64,000 nt of DNA from Variovorax guangxiensis (GCF_003952165.1 NZ_RXFT01000007.1:248001-312000), one strand, 5' to 3'. Positions 39,950 to 50,245 are shown, numbered from the stretch's first letter. A program made the numbers and translations. Notes: a model not told the origin generated them from the letters alone.

Positions 39950-42217
39950 ATGGCAACTGTGCCGAGACTCACCGCCCCCAGCGTTTCGCCCACCGCGGCG
40001 CCCGACTTCCGCCAGCAGAACCCGGTCAACGCCGACCTGCTGAACACGGGCGCGCGCCAGACCCAGCAGATGGGCGACCAGCTCGTGCGCCTCGGCGGCG
40101 AGATGGAGGCCATGCGCAAGCAGGCCCTCGACCAGGCCAACGCCGTGCGCGTTGACGACGCCCTCAACCAGGCCACCGAGGCTGCGCTGCGCCTGCAGCA
40201 CGACCCGAACGAGGGGTACACCAGCCAGAAGGGCTATGCCGCACTCAACCGCGAGAGTGGGATGCCTCTGGCCGACGAGTACACGGGCAAGCTGGACGCC
40301 ACGATCAGCAACATCTCCAGCACGCTCGGCAACGACCGCCAGCGGCAGATGTTCCAGATGCGCGCGAACAACATCCGCACGCAGTTCCTGGGCTCGGCCC
40401 TGCAGTACGAGAGCAAGGAGCAGAACGAGTACACGATCAGCGTTCGTGATGGCACGGTGAAGAACGCCGCCAACGCCCTGGTCCTGAACTACACCGACCC
40501 CGAGAACGTGAAATTGCAGGAAGACCGCATCCGTGCGGCGATTCTTGGCGCGCAGGACCCGGACACCAAGACCTTCATCCCAGGTTCTGCACAGCTGGCC
40601 GGCAAGTCCGCCACCTGGGCGCAGGAAAAGGCGGCCGAGGCAATCAGCGGCGCGCACCTGGGCGCCATCAAGGCCGCGCTCGACAAGGGCGACGTGAATG
40701 CCGCCATGGCCTACCGCAAGCGCTATGGCGACCGGATGACGGCCAGCGACATGATCCAGATCGACGGAACGCTGCAGCGCGACTACGACGTGCGCACGGG
40801 CGCGGCCGTGGCTTCGCAGATCGTGACGGGCACGCGCTCGACGGTGGACCCCACGAGCTTCGACCGGCTGACGAACATCATCCAGGGGATCGAGAGCCGC
40901 GGCCGCGCATTCGGCGCCGACGGCAAGCTGCTGCAAGGCCCCATGACCCGATCGGGCGAGCGCGCCCAGGGCGACATGCAGGTGATGCCGTCGACGGCGA
41001 AGGACCCGGGCTACGGCATCCGGCCGGCCGACATGAGCGGCACCCCTGAACAGCAGGCGGCCGAACTGCGACGCGTGGGCCAGCAGAAGCTGGCGGCGCT
41101 CGTGAAGCTGTACGACGGCGACATCGCCAAGGCCAGCGCCGCGTACAACTGGGGCGAGGGCAACGTGGACAAGGCAGTCAAGGCTGCGCAGGCGAACGCC
41201 GGCAAGGGCGAGCGCGTCGCTCCCGATGCATGGCTGGCCAGCGCGCCGGCCGAGACGCGCAACTACGTGGCCAGCGTGCTGCGGCAGATGAACGCGCCGG
41301 ATGGTGGCGTGCCGCCGCGCCCGACGCTCGACCAGCTGCACCAGGCCGCGCGCGAGCGCCTGGGCCCGAACGCGAGTCCGCTGGCGGTCAAGACGGCCAT
41401 CGACCAGGTGACACAGCAGTTCGAAGACCAGTCGAAGGCGCTGGCCCAGCGCAAGGATGAAGTCGTCACCTCGGCCATGCAGGAACTGGTGAAGAACGGT
41501 GGTCGGTTCAGCGAGCTGTCCGCCGGCACGCGCGCCGCGCTGACTCGCTATGCCGCGGACAATCTCGACGACGTGATGAGCTTCGGCAAGAAGATGGCGC
41601 TCGGAGACGACACCACCGACGACCGCCTGTATCTGCGCTTGACCACGAACCCGCAGCTGATGGCGAACATGACGGACGCACAGTTCTTTCAGCTGCGCAA
41701 CGGTCTGTCCAAGGCCGACTTTGACCACTTCGCCCAGAAGCGCGCCGACATCCTCAGCGGGAAGAGCAGCCAGAGTCCGGGCGAGCTCAACGACAGCGCG
41801 ATCAACCGGGTGGCAAACCAGCGGCTGCAAGGTCTTGGCATTGCGACCGGAAACCTCAAGCCAGGCTCTGCGGAAGAGCTGCGGGTTGGCGCGATTCGCC
41901 GGTTCATAGACTCGAGCATCATCGATGCACAACGCCAGGCCGGCAAGAAGTTCAACGACGCCGAGACGCAGGCCCACATCGACGGCCTGTTCGCCAAGAA
42001 CGTCACTTTCCGCCGCACGTTCCTGGGCTTCGGCACCGGCACCACGGGCCAGCAGATGCTGTCCATGAAGGTCGGTGACATCCCGAGCGACCAGGCCGAC
42101 GCCATCAAGAAGGCATTCAAGGCCCGCGGCAACTCCAACCCCACGGACGCCGACATCCTCGGCGCCTACTTCGCTTCGCATGCCGGCGCCAAGGGCGGCG
42201 CACAAGGATCGTACTGA
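39950..42217 (+). CDS. Internal virion protein with lytic transglycosylase domain
   Basis: This 755-residue protein has helical N-terminal and C-terminal regions. A transglycosylase-like domain starts near residue 305: IIQGIESRGRAFG with the likely catalytic Glu315, GDMQVMPSTAKDPGYGI, and AASAAYNWGEGNVDKAV-like closing motif (KASAAYNWGEGNVDKAVKA). It probably opens the cell wall during DNA ejection, like T7 gp16. The ATG at 39950 lies 2 bp after the gp14-like stop. Confidence 0.85.
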   Translation: MATVPRLTAPSVSPTAAPDFRQQNPVNADLLNTGARQTQQMGDQLVRLGGEMEAMRKQALDQANAVRVDDALNQATEAALRLQHDPNEGYTSQKGYAALNRESGMPLADEYTGKLDATISNISSTLGNDRQRQMFQMRANNIRTQFLGSALQYESKEQNEYTISVRDGTVKNAANALVLNYTDPENVKLQEDRIRAAILGAQDPDTKTFIPGSAQLAGKSATWAQEKAAEAISGAHLGAIKAALDKGDVNAAMAYRKRYGDRMTASDMIQIDGTLQRDYDVRTGAAVASQIVTGTRSTVDPTSFDRLTNIIQGIESRGRAFGADGKLLQGPMTRSGERAQGDMQVMPSTAKDPGYGIRPADMSGTPEQQAAELRRVGQQKLAALVKLYDGDIAKASAAYNWGEGNVDKAVKAAQANAGKGERVAPDAWLASAPAETRNYVASVLRQMNAPDGGVPPRPTLDQLHQAARERLGPNASPLAVKTAIDQVTQQFEDQSKALAQRKDEVVTSAMQELVKNGGRFSELSAGTRAALTRYAADNLDDVMSFGKKMALGDDTTDDRLYLRLTTNPQLMANMTDAQFFQLRNGLSKADFDHFAQKRADILSGKSSQSPGELNDSAINRVANQRLQGLGIATGNLKPGSAEELRVGAIRRFIDSSIIDAQRQAGKKFNDAETQAHIDGLFAKNVTFRRTFLGFGTGTTGQQMLSMKVGDIPSDQADAIKKAFKARGNSNPTDADILGAYFASHAGAKGGAQGSY

Positions 42218-45200
42218 TGGCCGACAACTTCGACGCTGCGGCAGCGGTGGACCGCTATCTGAGCGGGGCCGCGCCCACGCCTGAAACCACTCTGCGCGCC
42301 AGCCTGCAGGATGCGGTGGGCCAGAACCCCGACCAGGCGGCCGACTGGCGCCGCACGGCCGCCACCATCGGCGTTCCGATCGACACCGCGCAGGCGTTGC
42401 CCGACTGGGCGAAGCAGCAGAAGGCGCTGGCCGGCATCGACACGAGCGCGCTGGCCGCCATGAACCCGGTGACGACTTCGTTCCTGTCCGACCCGACGAA
42501 CGCGGCCATCGCGCATGACGACACCGAGAACATGGGGCTGATCGAGACGCTGGCGAACAGCTTCCGCCGCGGCGTGCCGGGCCTGCAGCAGGTGCTGAGC
42601 GCCACTGCCTTGCGCTCCAACGTCGGCGCGCTGGAGCAGTTCGACGCCATCGCGGCTCGAATCGACGCTGGCGAGAAGCCGACCAGCATCCGCGCCGCCG
42701 ATGACCCGATGGGCGTGGCTTTCATGACGCCCGAGCAGCGCGCCAAGTTCCGCGCCAGCATCACCACGCCGATCGGCGGAAACATCGCCTCCGTGGTGCA
42801 GACCCAGAAGGAGCGGCAGGCCATCCCGTCGCCAGCAGTGGTCGACCAGGTAATGAAGGCCGAAACCTTCAAGCAGGCTATCAGCGCCTTCATGACCGAT
42901 CCCGTGAAGTTCATCGCGAGCATCGGCCCGGAAAGCATGGTGACGAACGCGCCCGGCCTGGTGGCGGCGATCCCGGCAGGCATGACCGGCGGCCCGGCGG
43001 CGGCGGCCGCAACCCTGGGCACTGGCTCCTTCATCACCGACTACGGCAGCACCATCGTGGAGGCGCTGACCAAGGCGGGCGTCGACGTCACGAAGCCGGA
43101 GCAGGTGCAGGCGGCAGTTGCCGATCCGGCGATCATGAACAGCGTGATCTCGCAGGCTATCGCGCATGCGGCCGTGGTGGGAACGTTCGACGCTCTGAGC
43201 GGTGGCGTGGCGTCGAAACTGGCGCTGCCGAAGGGCGTGGCTACGAAACTGGCCCTGAAGCCGGTGACGCGCGAGTTGGCCAACGTCGCGGCCCAGGTGC
43301 CGATCCAGGGCGCGCTGGGCGCGGCCGGCGAGGCGGGCGGGGAGATCGCCGCCGGCCAGAAGCTCGATCCTGGCAACATCCTGGCCGAGTTCGTCGGCGA
43401 GGCTTTCACCGCGCCGGCCGAGATCGCCAGCATCGCCACCACGCAGGTGCGCGAGCGCATCGCCGAGGGCCGCGCGGCGGAAGCGGCGGCGGCGCGCATC
43501 GAAACGCTCACGAAGCTGGTGGAGGCGAGCAAGCTGCGCGAGCGCGACCCCGAGACGTTCAAGGCGTTCGTCGACCAGGTGGCCGAGGGCGGCGATACGC
43601 CCAGCGAGCTCTACATCAATGCCGAGGCACTGGCGAACACGCTGAACCAGTCGGGCATCACCATGACCGAGCTGCAGGCGCTGGCGCCGAGCGTAGCGAC
43701 GCAGATGCAGGCCGAGAACTTCGTGCCTGGCGCCGATCTGCGCATCCCGGTGTCTGAGCTGTTGGCCGCGCCGAGCGAGATCTCCGCCACGCTGGTTGAT
43801 CACCTGCGCACCAGCCCGGAGGCAATGAGCCGCGCTGAGGCGGGCGAGTTCCTGAAGGCCCAGGGAGAGGCGATCCGCACCGAAGTGGAGGCGGCGCTGT
43901 CCAAGCGCGAGGAGCGGGATGCGTTCCAGGCCAGCGTGAACCTGGCGCGCGACCATTTCAAGGCGGAGCTCGACCTCGCCGGCCGCTTCCGGCCCGAGGT
44001 GAACGAGGCTTATGCCCAGATGTTGGGCAACTTCTATGCCACCCAGGCGCAGCGCGCGGGCATGGCGCTGCCCGAGTTCATGCAGAAGTACCAGTTGCAG
44101 GTGACGGGGAAGACGCCGGCACGTGGGCAGACGCTGGAGCAGGGCGCCTCGACCATCATCGGTCGCGAAGACTTTCTGGCGATGCCGGCCGACGCCAACG
44201 GCGCCAGGAGCATGGACGACTTCTCCGACCAGACCGTGGCACGCGTCGAGAAGGCAATTTCCGCCGGCCAAACAGTCACTCTCTACGCGGACGGCAAGCC
44301 TCAGAACATCGTTGCCGTCTCGCGGGGGATGATGCAGGACGACAAAGGGCAGCGCTGGGGGTTGCTGATGCTGGCCTCGGATACGAACGGCAGCAACCGC
44401 ATCGAACTCGGCGCGGCGCCGTCGTCAAGTTCTGCGACTGTCGGTCGAGCCAGCGCGCCAACGGCGCCGGTTGCGCGCCATCCACGCGCCACGCTCTCCT
44501 TCGGCGAAGACATCACCCAGGCGCCGAGCGTGATCGCGCTGCTTGAGGGCGCGGATTTGAGTTCCTTCCTGCACGAGAGCGGGCACTTCTTCCTGGAGGT
44601 ACAGGCCGATCTGGCCGCGCGTATCCAGGGCAAGATCGCCGATGGCGACACGGTGACGGCAGGCGAGCGGCAGGTGGTGGACGACATGAACACCGCGCTG
44701 AAATCGTTCGGCATCGAGGGATCGCCCACCGAAACCCCGCTGGCCCAGTGGCAGAACATGACGCTGGAGGAGAAGCGCGACCACCACGAGGCCTTCGCGC
44801 GCAGCTTCGAGCAGTACGCCATGGAGGGGAAGGCGCCGAGTCAGGCGCTGGCCGGCGTGTTCCAGCGCTTCCGCGCCTGGCTGGTGTCGGTCTACAAGAC
44901 CCTGGCCAGCCTGAACGTCAAGCTGACAGACGATGTGCGGGCGGTTATGAACCGCATGCTGGCGACCGATGAGGCGATCCAGCAGGCGCAGGACGCGCGC
45001 AACATGGGGCCGCTGTTCGAATCGGCTGAGCGTGCCGGCATGACGCCGGAGGAGTACGCCGACTATCAGGCTCTGGGGCAGCGCGCCACCGACACGGCCG
45101 ACGCCGAGTTGAGCCAGCGCCTACTGAAGGACATGAAGTGGATGAGCGGCGCGCGCGACCGCGCCCTGAGGGCCCGGCAGAAGGAGGTGGCAGCGATCCG

Positions 45201-48200
45201 CCTTGAGATCCGCAACCAGGTATCCCGCGAGGTGATGGCGCAGCCTGTGTACCAGGCGTGGCAGTTCCTAACCGGCAAGCAGAACAGGATTGCCCCCGGC
45301 ACCGTGGCGACCGAGAACGTCGACACCGTGCAGGAATCCGGCCGGCTGCGCACATCGCTCGTGAAGGAGATGGATGAGTTCTCTGCCGAGACGCTGAAGC
45401 AGCGCCGCATGCTGAGCGAGAAGGACGGCATGCACCCCGACATCGTGGCCGAGCTGTTCGGCTATCCCTCGGGCCAGGACCTGATCGTCGCGCTGGCAGC
45501 CGCCGAAAGCCCGAATGTCGAGATCGACACCATCACCGACCAGCGCATGCTCGAGCAGCACGGCGACATTGCCAGCCGACAGGCGCTGGAGCGCGCGGCC
45601 GAGGAGGCGATCCACAACGAGGTGCGCGCCCGGGTGATTGCGACCGAGTTGAAGGCACTGGCCAAGGCCACGAGCGTGCGCGAGTCCAGCGACAGCCTCT
45701 ACACCGGCGGCACCGTCGACGTGATGGCGCGCGCGGCGCGCGAGTACGCGGCCCAGGTGGTAGCGCGCCAGAAGCTCAAGGACCTCCGGCCGGCGCAGTA
45801 CACCGCCGCCGAGGCCCGCAGCGCCAAACTTGCCGTCGAGTCGCTGGGCAACACCGCCGAAGCTGCGATGCACAAGCGCAACCAGCTGGTGAACAACTTC
45901 GCCGCGAAGGCCGCTTTTGAGGCCCAGGCCGAGATCACCCAGGCGAACGAGTTCTTCAAGAAGGTGATGAAGGGCACGGGCGAGAAGGTGAGCAAGACGC
46001 GCGACTTCGGCATGGTGCAGGCGGCCCGCGCCATCCTGGCCGAGTACGGCATCGGCACCAAGGGCGAGTCGGCCCTGAAGTACCTCGACTCGGTGGCGCA
46101 GGACGACCCGGGCATGCACGCCGTGCTGCGCGACAAGATCGACGCGCTGACTGCCAACGCCAAGCCGGCCGGCGAGATGACCGTGGATGAGTTCCGCGGC
46201 TTGGTTGAGGAGATTCAGGGCCTCTGGTACATGGCCAAGCGGTCGCGCCAGGTCGAGATCGATGGGCAGCTGCTGGAGCGCTCGGCTATCCAGAACGATC
46301 TGGTGACGCGCCTGCACGAGATCGGCGTGCCTGCGCGCGTGCCTGGCGAGGGTCAGGCCGTGACGAATGCCGAGCGCAACCTGACGCGGCTGCAGACGTT
46401 GCAGGCCGCGCTGCGCCGCGTGGAGTCGTGGGTCGGGGTGAAGGATGGCACGCAGGCCATGGGCCCGTTCCGCCGCTACATCTGGCAGCCGGTGAAGGAG
46501 GCGGCCGACGCCTACCGCGCGGACAAGGCCAAGTACATCAAGCAGTACAAGCAGCTGCTCGAAACCGTGGACCTGGGAAAGTCGCGCATCGCGGCGCCCG
46601 AGCTGGGCTACACCTTCGGTTTCTCCCGCGGCGGCAGTGGCAAGCAGGAGATCCTGCACGCCATCCTGCACACAGGCAACGAGAGCAACAAGCGCAAGCT
46701 GCTGCTCGGCCGCGGGTGGGCGACCGAGAACGAAAACACGCATGAGATCGATACCTCGCGCTGGGATGCCTTCGTCGCCCGGATGATCGCCGAGAAGGTG
46801 CTGACCAAGGCCGACTTCGATTTCGCACAGGGCGTCTGGGATCTGCTGGAGAGCACCAAGGCGCTGGCGCAGAAGGCGCACCGGGACGTGTTCGGGCGCT
46901 ACTTCGACGAGGTGACTGCCACCGAGTTCACCAACGAGTTCGGCACCTACCGCGGCGGCTATGTGCCGGCGATGATGGATTCGGAAGTGGTGAAGGACCA
47001 GGCTACCCGTGCGCTGCAGGAGGACGAAAACCAGACCATGGCCTATGCCTTCCCCAGCACCAGCAAGGGCTTCACCAAGGCCCGCGTCGAGCACAACAAG
47101 CCGCTGCTGCTGGACCTGCGCACGCTGTCGAGCCACATCGACAAGGTGCTGTTGTTCTCTCACATGGAGCAGCCGATCCGCGACGTGCGCAAGGTGCTGA
47201 CCAGCAAGGACGTGTCCGAGCCGCTGCATCGCATCGATCCGCAGGCATTCGATGGGCTGCTCACGCCCTGGTTGAATCGCGCCGCGCGCCAGACCATCGA
47301 GACGAAGGTGCCCGGCGACAACGGCACCATGCGCTTCTTCTCAAAGCTGCGCCAGCGCGCCGGCCTGGCCGCCATGTTCGTCAACGTGTCGAACGCCGCG
47401 CAGCAGATCACTGGCTTCAGCCTGGCAGCCGTGAAGGTGCGCCCGAAGTACCTGCTGAGCGCCATGGGCAACTACCTGATCGCGCCGCGGCAGATGTCCA
47501 AGACCGTTGCCGAAAGCTCGGTCTACATGGCGACCCGCATGGACAACGAGGTGGCGGCGATGACCGACGCCATCGACCAGATCCTGCTGAATCCGAACGT
47601 CTACGAGAAGGCGCAGAACTGGACGGCAAAGCACGCCTACTTCATGCAGTCGGCCGTCGACAACGTCATGGGGCCGATCATCTGGACTGGCGCCTACAAC
47701 CAGGCGCTCGAGCAAGGCCACAGCACGAAGGATGCCGCGCGCCTGGCCGACTCCGCCATCCGCGAAACGCAGGGCTCCACGCTCGCGGAGGACGTGTCCC
47801 GCATCGAGACGGGCAATGCCTTCGTGCGCATGTTCACGCAGTTCGCGGGCTACTTCAACATGCAGGCGAATCTGCTTGGCACGGAATTTTCCAAGGCCTA
47901 TCACGAGTTGGGCCTACGCAAAGGGATGGGGCGTGGCCTCTACGTCTTCATCCTGGGCTACCTGGTGCCCAACATGATGGCGGAACTGATCGCGCAGGCA
48001 TTCAAGGGTGGCCCAGACGACGAGGACAAGGACGGCAGCACGCTGGATGACTGGATCAAGTCCGTGGTGATTCTCGGCAATGTGAAAACCTCGCTAGCGA
48101 TGGTGCCTGGCGTTGGGCAACTGGCAAATGCCGGCATCGCCACCTTCGTCACAAAGACGCCAGCTGACGATCGGATCACGACATCGCCTGCAATTAGCAT

Positions 48201-48456
48201 GGCTGAGAGCGCTGTCGTGGGCAATATCAAGACGATCAAGCAGCTGATCGAGAATGGCGAGGTGGACAACGGGCGGCGCGCGGTGCGCGACCTAGCCACC
48301 CTGATCTCGCTGACGACCGGCCTGCCGGCCTCGGCCATTGCGCGGCCGCTGGGGTACGCGGTTGGTACTAGCGAAAACAAAATCGCGCCCACCGGCCCAG
48401 TTGACACCGTGCGCGGGCTGGTCACAGGAACACCAAGCCCGGAATCCAAGCGATGA
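42217..48456 (+). CDS. 2079-residue internal virion (ejection) protein with zincin motif
   Basis: This is the largest gene in the window. It is mostly helical and charged. Around residue 786 the segment LSSFLHESGHFFLEVQADLA has HExxH (His786-Glu787-Ser-Gly-His790), the zinc site of metallopeptidases. The last 250 residues (AVDNVMGPIIWTGAYNQALE, VRMFTQFAGYFNMQANLLGT, LYVFILGYLVPNMMAELIAQ) resemble LPD-type domains of large polyvalent phage proteins and include a hydrophobic span. It is probably packed in the head and ejected with DNA. The ATG shares one base with the previous stop; the tailspike start overlaps its end. Confidence 0.82.
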   Translation: MADNFDAAAAVDRYLSGAAPTPETTLRASLQDAVGQNPDQAADWRRTAATIGVPIDTAQALPDWAKQQKALAGIDTSALAAMNPVTTSFLSDPTNAAIAHDDTENMGLIETLANSFRRGVPGLQQVLSATALRSNVGALEQFDAIAARIDAGEKPTSIRAADDPMGVAFMTPEQRAKFRASITTPIGGNIASVVQTQKERQAIPSPAVVDQVMKAETFKQAISAFMTDPVKFIASIGPESMVTNAPGLVAAIPAGMTGGPAAAAATLGTGSFITDYGSTIVEALTKAGVDVTKPEQVQAAVADPAIMNSVISQAIAHAAVVGTFDALSGGVASKLALPKGVATKLALKPVTRELANVAAQVPIQGALGAAGEAGGEIAAGQKLDPGNILAEFVGEAFTAPAEIASIATTQVRERIAEGRAAEAAAARIETLTKLVEASKLRERDPETFKAFVDQVAEGGDTPSELYINAEALANTLNQSGITMTELQALAPSVATQMQAENFVPGADLRIPVSELLAAPSEISATLVDHLRTSPEAMSRAEAGEFLKAQGEAIRTEVEAALSKREERDAFQASVNLARDHFKAELDLAGRFRPEVNEAYAQMLGNFYATQAQRAGMALPEFMQKYQLQVTGKTPARGQTLEQGASTIIGREDFLAMPADANGARSMDDFSDQTVARVEKAISAGQTVTLYADGKPQNIVAVSRGMMQDDKGQRWGLLMLASDTNGSNRIELGAAPSSSSATVGRASAPTAPVARHPRATLSFGEDITQAPSVIALLEGADLSSFLHESGHFFLEVQADLAARIQGKIADGDTVTAGERQVVDDMNTALKSFGIEGSPTETPLAQWQNMTLEEKRDHHEAFARSFEQYAMEGKAPSQALAGVFQRFRAWLVSVYKTLASLNVKLTDDVRAVMNRMLATDEAIQQAQDARNMGPLFESAERAGMTPEEYADYQALGQRATDTADAELSQRLLKDMKWMSGARDRALRARQKEVAAIRLEIRNQVSREVMAQPVYQAWQFLTGKQNRIAPGTVATENVDTVQESGRLRTSLVKEMDEFSAETLKQRRMLSEKDGMHPDIVAELFGYPSGQDLIVALAAAESPNVEIDTITDQRMLEQHGDIASRQALERAAEEAIHNEVRARVIATELKALAKATSVRESSDSLYTGGTVDVMARAAREYAAQVVARQKLKDLRPAQYTAAEARSAKLAVESLGNTAEAAMHKRNQLVNNFAAKAAFEAQAEITQANEFFKKVMKGTGEKVSKTRDFGMVQAARAILAEYGIGTKGESALKYLDSVAQDDPGMHAVLRDKIDALTANAKPAGEMTVDEFRGLVEEIQGLWYMAKRSRQVEIDGQLLERSAIQNDLVTRLHEIGVPARVPGEGQAVTNAERNLTRLQTLQAALRRVESWVGVKDGTQAMGPFRRYIWQPVKEAADAYRADKAKYIKQYKQLLETVDLGKSRIAAPELGYTFGFSRGGSGKQEILHAILHTGNESNKRKLLLGRGWATENENTHEIDTSRWDAFVARMIAEKVLTKADFDFAQGVWDLLESTKALAQKAHRDVFGRYFDEVTATEFTNEFGTYRGGYVPAMMDSEVVKDQATRALQEDENQTMAYAFPSTSKGFTKARVEHNKPLLLDLRTLSSHIDKVLLFSHMEQPIRDVRKVLTSKDVSEPLHRIDPQAFDGLLTPWLNRAARQTIETKVPGDNGTMRFFSKLRQRAGLAAMFVNVSNAAQQITGFSLAAVKVRPKYLLSAMGNYLIAPRQMSKTVAESSVYMATRMDNEVAAMTDAIDQILLNPNVYEKAQNWTAKHAYFMQSAVDNVMGPIIWTGAYNQALEQGHSTKDAARLADSAIRETQGSTLAEDVSRIETGNAFVRMFTQFAGYFNMQANLLGTEFSKAYHELGLRKGMGRGLYVFILGYLVPNMMAELIAQAFKGGPDDEDKDGSTLDDWIKSVVILGNVKTSLAMVPGVGQLANAGIATFVTKTPADDRITTSPAISMAESAVVGNIKTIKQLIENGEVDNGRRAVRDLATLISLTTGLPASAIARPLGYAVGTSENKIAPTGPVDTVRGLVTGTPSPESKR
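48353..48383 (+). promoter_or_regulatory. Candidate late promoter, copy C
   Basis: GGTACGCGGTT (48353-48363) and CAAAAT (48378-48383) repeat the element of copies A and B with the same 25-bp spacing. It lies inside the 3' end of the giant gene, 70 bp before the tailspike start, so it could drive tailspike and lysis genes. Confidence 0.5.
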
Positions 48457-50243
48457 CTGTATCTGCAACAACGCGCAAAGCCGGACCATACGCAGGCAAT
48501 GGTGTCGGAACCATTTTCACGTTCAGCTTCAAGGTCTTCGCGAAGGCCGATGTGGCTGTGGTTCTCACAGATTCCAATGGAGTTGCCACCACCCTGGTGC
48601 TGGACTCCGACTACAGCGTCCTATTGAATGCCGATCAGGATTCAAATCCTGGCGGGTCAATCACTTATCCTGCTCTGGTCGGGCCAGCGCCGCTCCCGAT
48701 CGGATCGACGCTGACCATGATCGGTGGGCTGCCCTACGACCAGAACACTGACATCACCAACGCCGGCAGATTCCTTCCGCAAGTTATCGAGGATGCGCTC
48801 GATAAGGTCACCATCCTTACGCAGCAGCTGAAGGAGATCACCAGTCGAACACTGCAGGCTGCGGTTGGGACCACGGTTTCCCTCATCTTCCCGGCGCCCA
48901 GTTCTGGAAAATTCATCAAGTGGCGTTCTGACCTTCTGGGACTTGAGAACGCCGATGCTGGCACCGATTCGATGGTGCTGCAGGGCTTGCTGGCCGATGC
49001 CGTAGACCCTCTGCACGGTTCGCAGATGGTAGGCACGCGGGTCCCCGGGATTGGTGCGGTCGGCCGAAACGTTTCCACCAAGCTCGCTGATTCTGTCAGT
49101 GTTCTCGACTTTGGCGCTGTTGGTGATGGCGTCACAAACGATAAGTCGAAGTTCGACTCAGCGATGGTGGGGCGTTCAGGGCAACCAGTCACGATGCCAG
49201 GGGATCGCGCCTTTCTGTTGGCATCGACGCTTGCCAACAACGGTACGCTTTCCTGGCCGCGCGGCTTCTACTCCAACACCACCAACACTGACCCGCTGGA
49301 TTGGTCAAAACTGCGCCCTGCTCAGGCGATGACATGGGGCAGTGGTGGGCGTGCGAATCTCATGGTGCTGAACTCCAATTTCGGGGAGCACGAGCTTTAC
49401 AACGCTGTCTATCCAGGTGTAATCCACTTCAGCAATCTGAGCAGTGTCGCGGAAATTGCCCCTGGCTCCACGATCTATCACACAGCCGCGATAACGGGAG
49501 CGATCAAGGCCAGCGCGCCTGCTTCCGGCATCAATGGCAATGGCGTGGCGCTGTACGGCCTTGGCACGGCAGAGGTGAACAATGCTGCGCTCTGGGGTGT
49601 TAACACGCTGCTGCAGGATTCGTCGACCAGGGTTGCGGGCACTGGCACTGGCCGCGTGCTAACAGGCGCTGAATTCGACTTCAACATCATGAATCCTGGC
49701 ACGCAGGTCATTGGTGTTTCGGTTGGTGGCAATTCGCTGTCGCAGCCCACGAACGCCAATGCCTTTTTGGTGAACACGCTGAGCCAAGCGCTCGGCTTCC
49801 GCTGGACCACTGGGTTTTTCTCGCTCGATGGGTGCGCAAACAATGCGCTTGCAGTGGGTGCGTTGAACACGTCTGGCGTGAACGTACCCTCGCAGCAAAT
49901 CCTCTTCTCGCATTTTGACAATGCTGGAGTGAAGAGGCCTGCGACGTTCGCCCTGTATCCGGGCGGTGCCAGCGCGCCCGACGATGCATACCTTGTCATC
50001 AATGGCACGACCCGCGTGAGCCTGTCCATCACGAACGGCGATCTGTTGCTCAACTCCGGTCGGCATGTGGTGATCGATGGCGCCACTGTCCTGTCGAATC
50101 GAGTCAGTGGGTGGGGGCTTCCCACGGGCACCCTGAATCGGGGGACGTTCGATCAGAGCTCAGTGACCCTTCCTCAACTCGCCCAGCGCGTTGCTGCGCT
50201 GATCACCGATCTTTACAACGGCCACGGCCTCATCGGAGTCTGA
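48453..50243 (+). CDS. Tailspike / tail fibre protein
   Basis: The 596-residue protein has a T7 gp17-like N-terminal attachment domain (GPYAGNGVGTIFTFSFKVFA, LDSDYSVLLNADQDSNPGGS, ALDKVTILTQQLKEI). At about 216-230 comes SVLDFGAVGDGVTND, the start of a pectate-lyase-type beta helix. The rest is Gly/Asn/Thr-rich beta structure, ending in a short helix (LPQLAQRVAALITDLYNGHG). It recognises and perhaps cleaves a surface glycan. No C-type lectin variable region was seen. Confidence 0.87.
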   Translation: MTVSATTRKAGPYAGNGVGTIFTFSFKVFAKADVAVVLTDSNGVATTLVLDSDYSVLLNADQDSNPGGSITYPALVGPAPLPIGSTLTMIGGLPYDQNTDITNAGRFLPQVIEDALDKVTILTQQLKEITSRTLQAAVGTTVSLIFPAPSSGKFIKWRSDLLGLENADAGTDSMVLQGLLADAVDPLHGSQMVGTRVPGIGAVGRNVSTKLADSVSVLDFGAVGDGVTNDKSKFDSAMVGRSGQPVTMPGDRAFLLASTLANNGTLSWPRGFYSNTTNTDPLDWSKLRPAQAMTWGSGGRANLMVLNSNFGEHELYNAVYPGVIHFSNLSSVAEIAPGSTIYHTAAITGAIKASAPASGINGNGVALYGLGTAEVNNAALWGVNTLLQDSSTRVAGTGTGRVLTGAEFDFNIMNPGTQVIGVSVGGNSLSQPTNANAFLVNTLSQALGFRWTTGFFSLDGCANNALAVGALNTSGVNVPSQQILFSHFDNAGVKRPATFALYPGGASAPDDAYLVINGTTRVSLSITNGDLLLNSGRHVVIDGATVLSNRVSGWGLPTGTLNRGTFDQSSVTLPQLAQRVAALITDLYNGHGLIGV

Positions 50244-50245
50244 AA

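Noticed and set aside
42166..44271. 701-codon frame antisense to the giant virion gene
   Set aside because: Composition is His/Arg/Leu-biased as in other shadow frames, it has no ribosome site, and the plus-strand gene tiles exactly with its neighbours.
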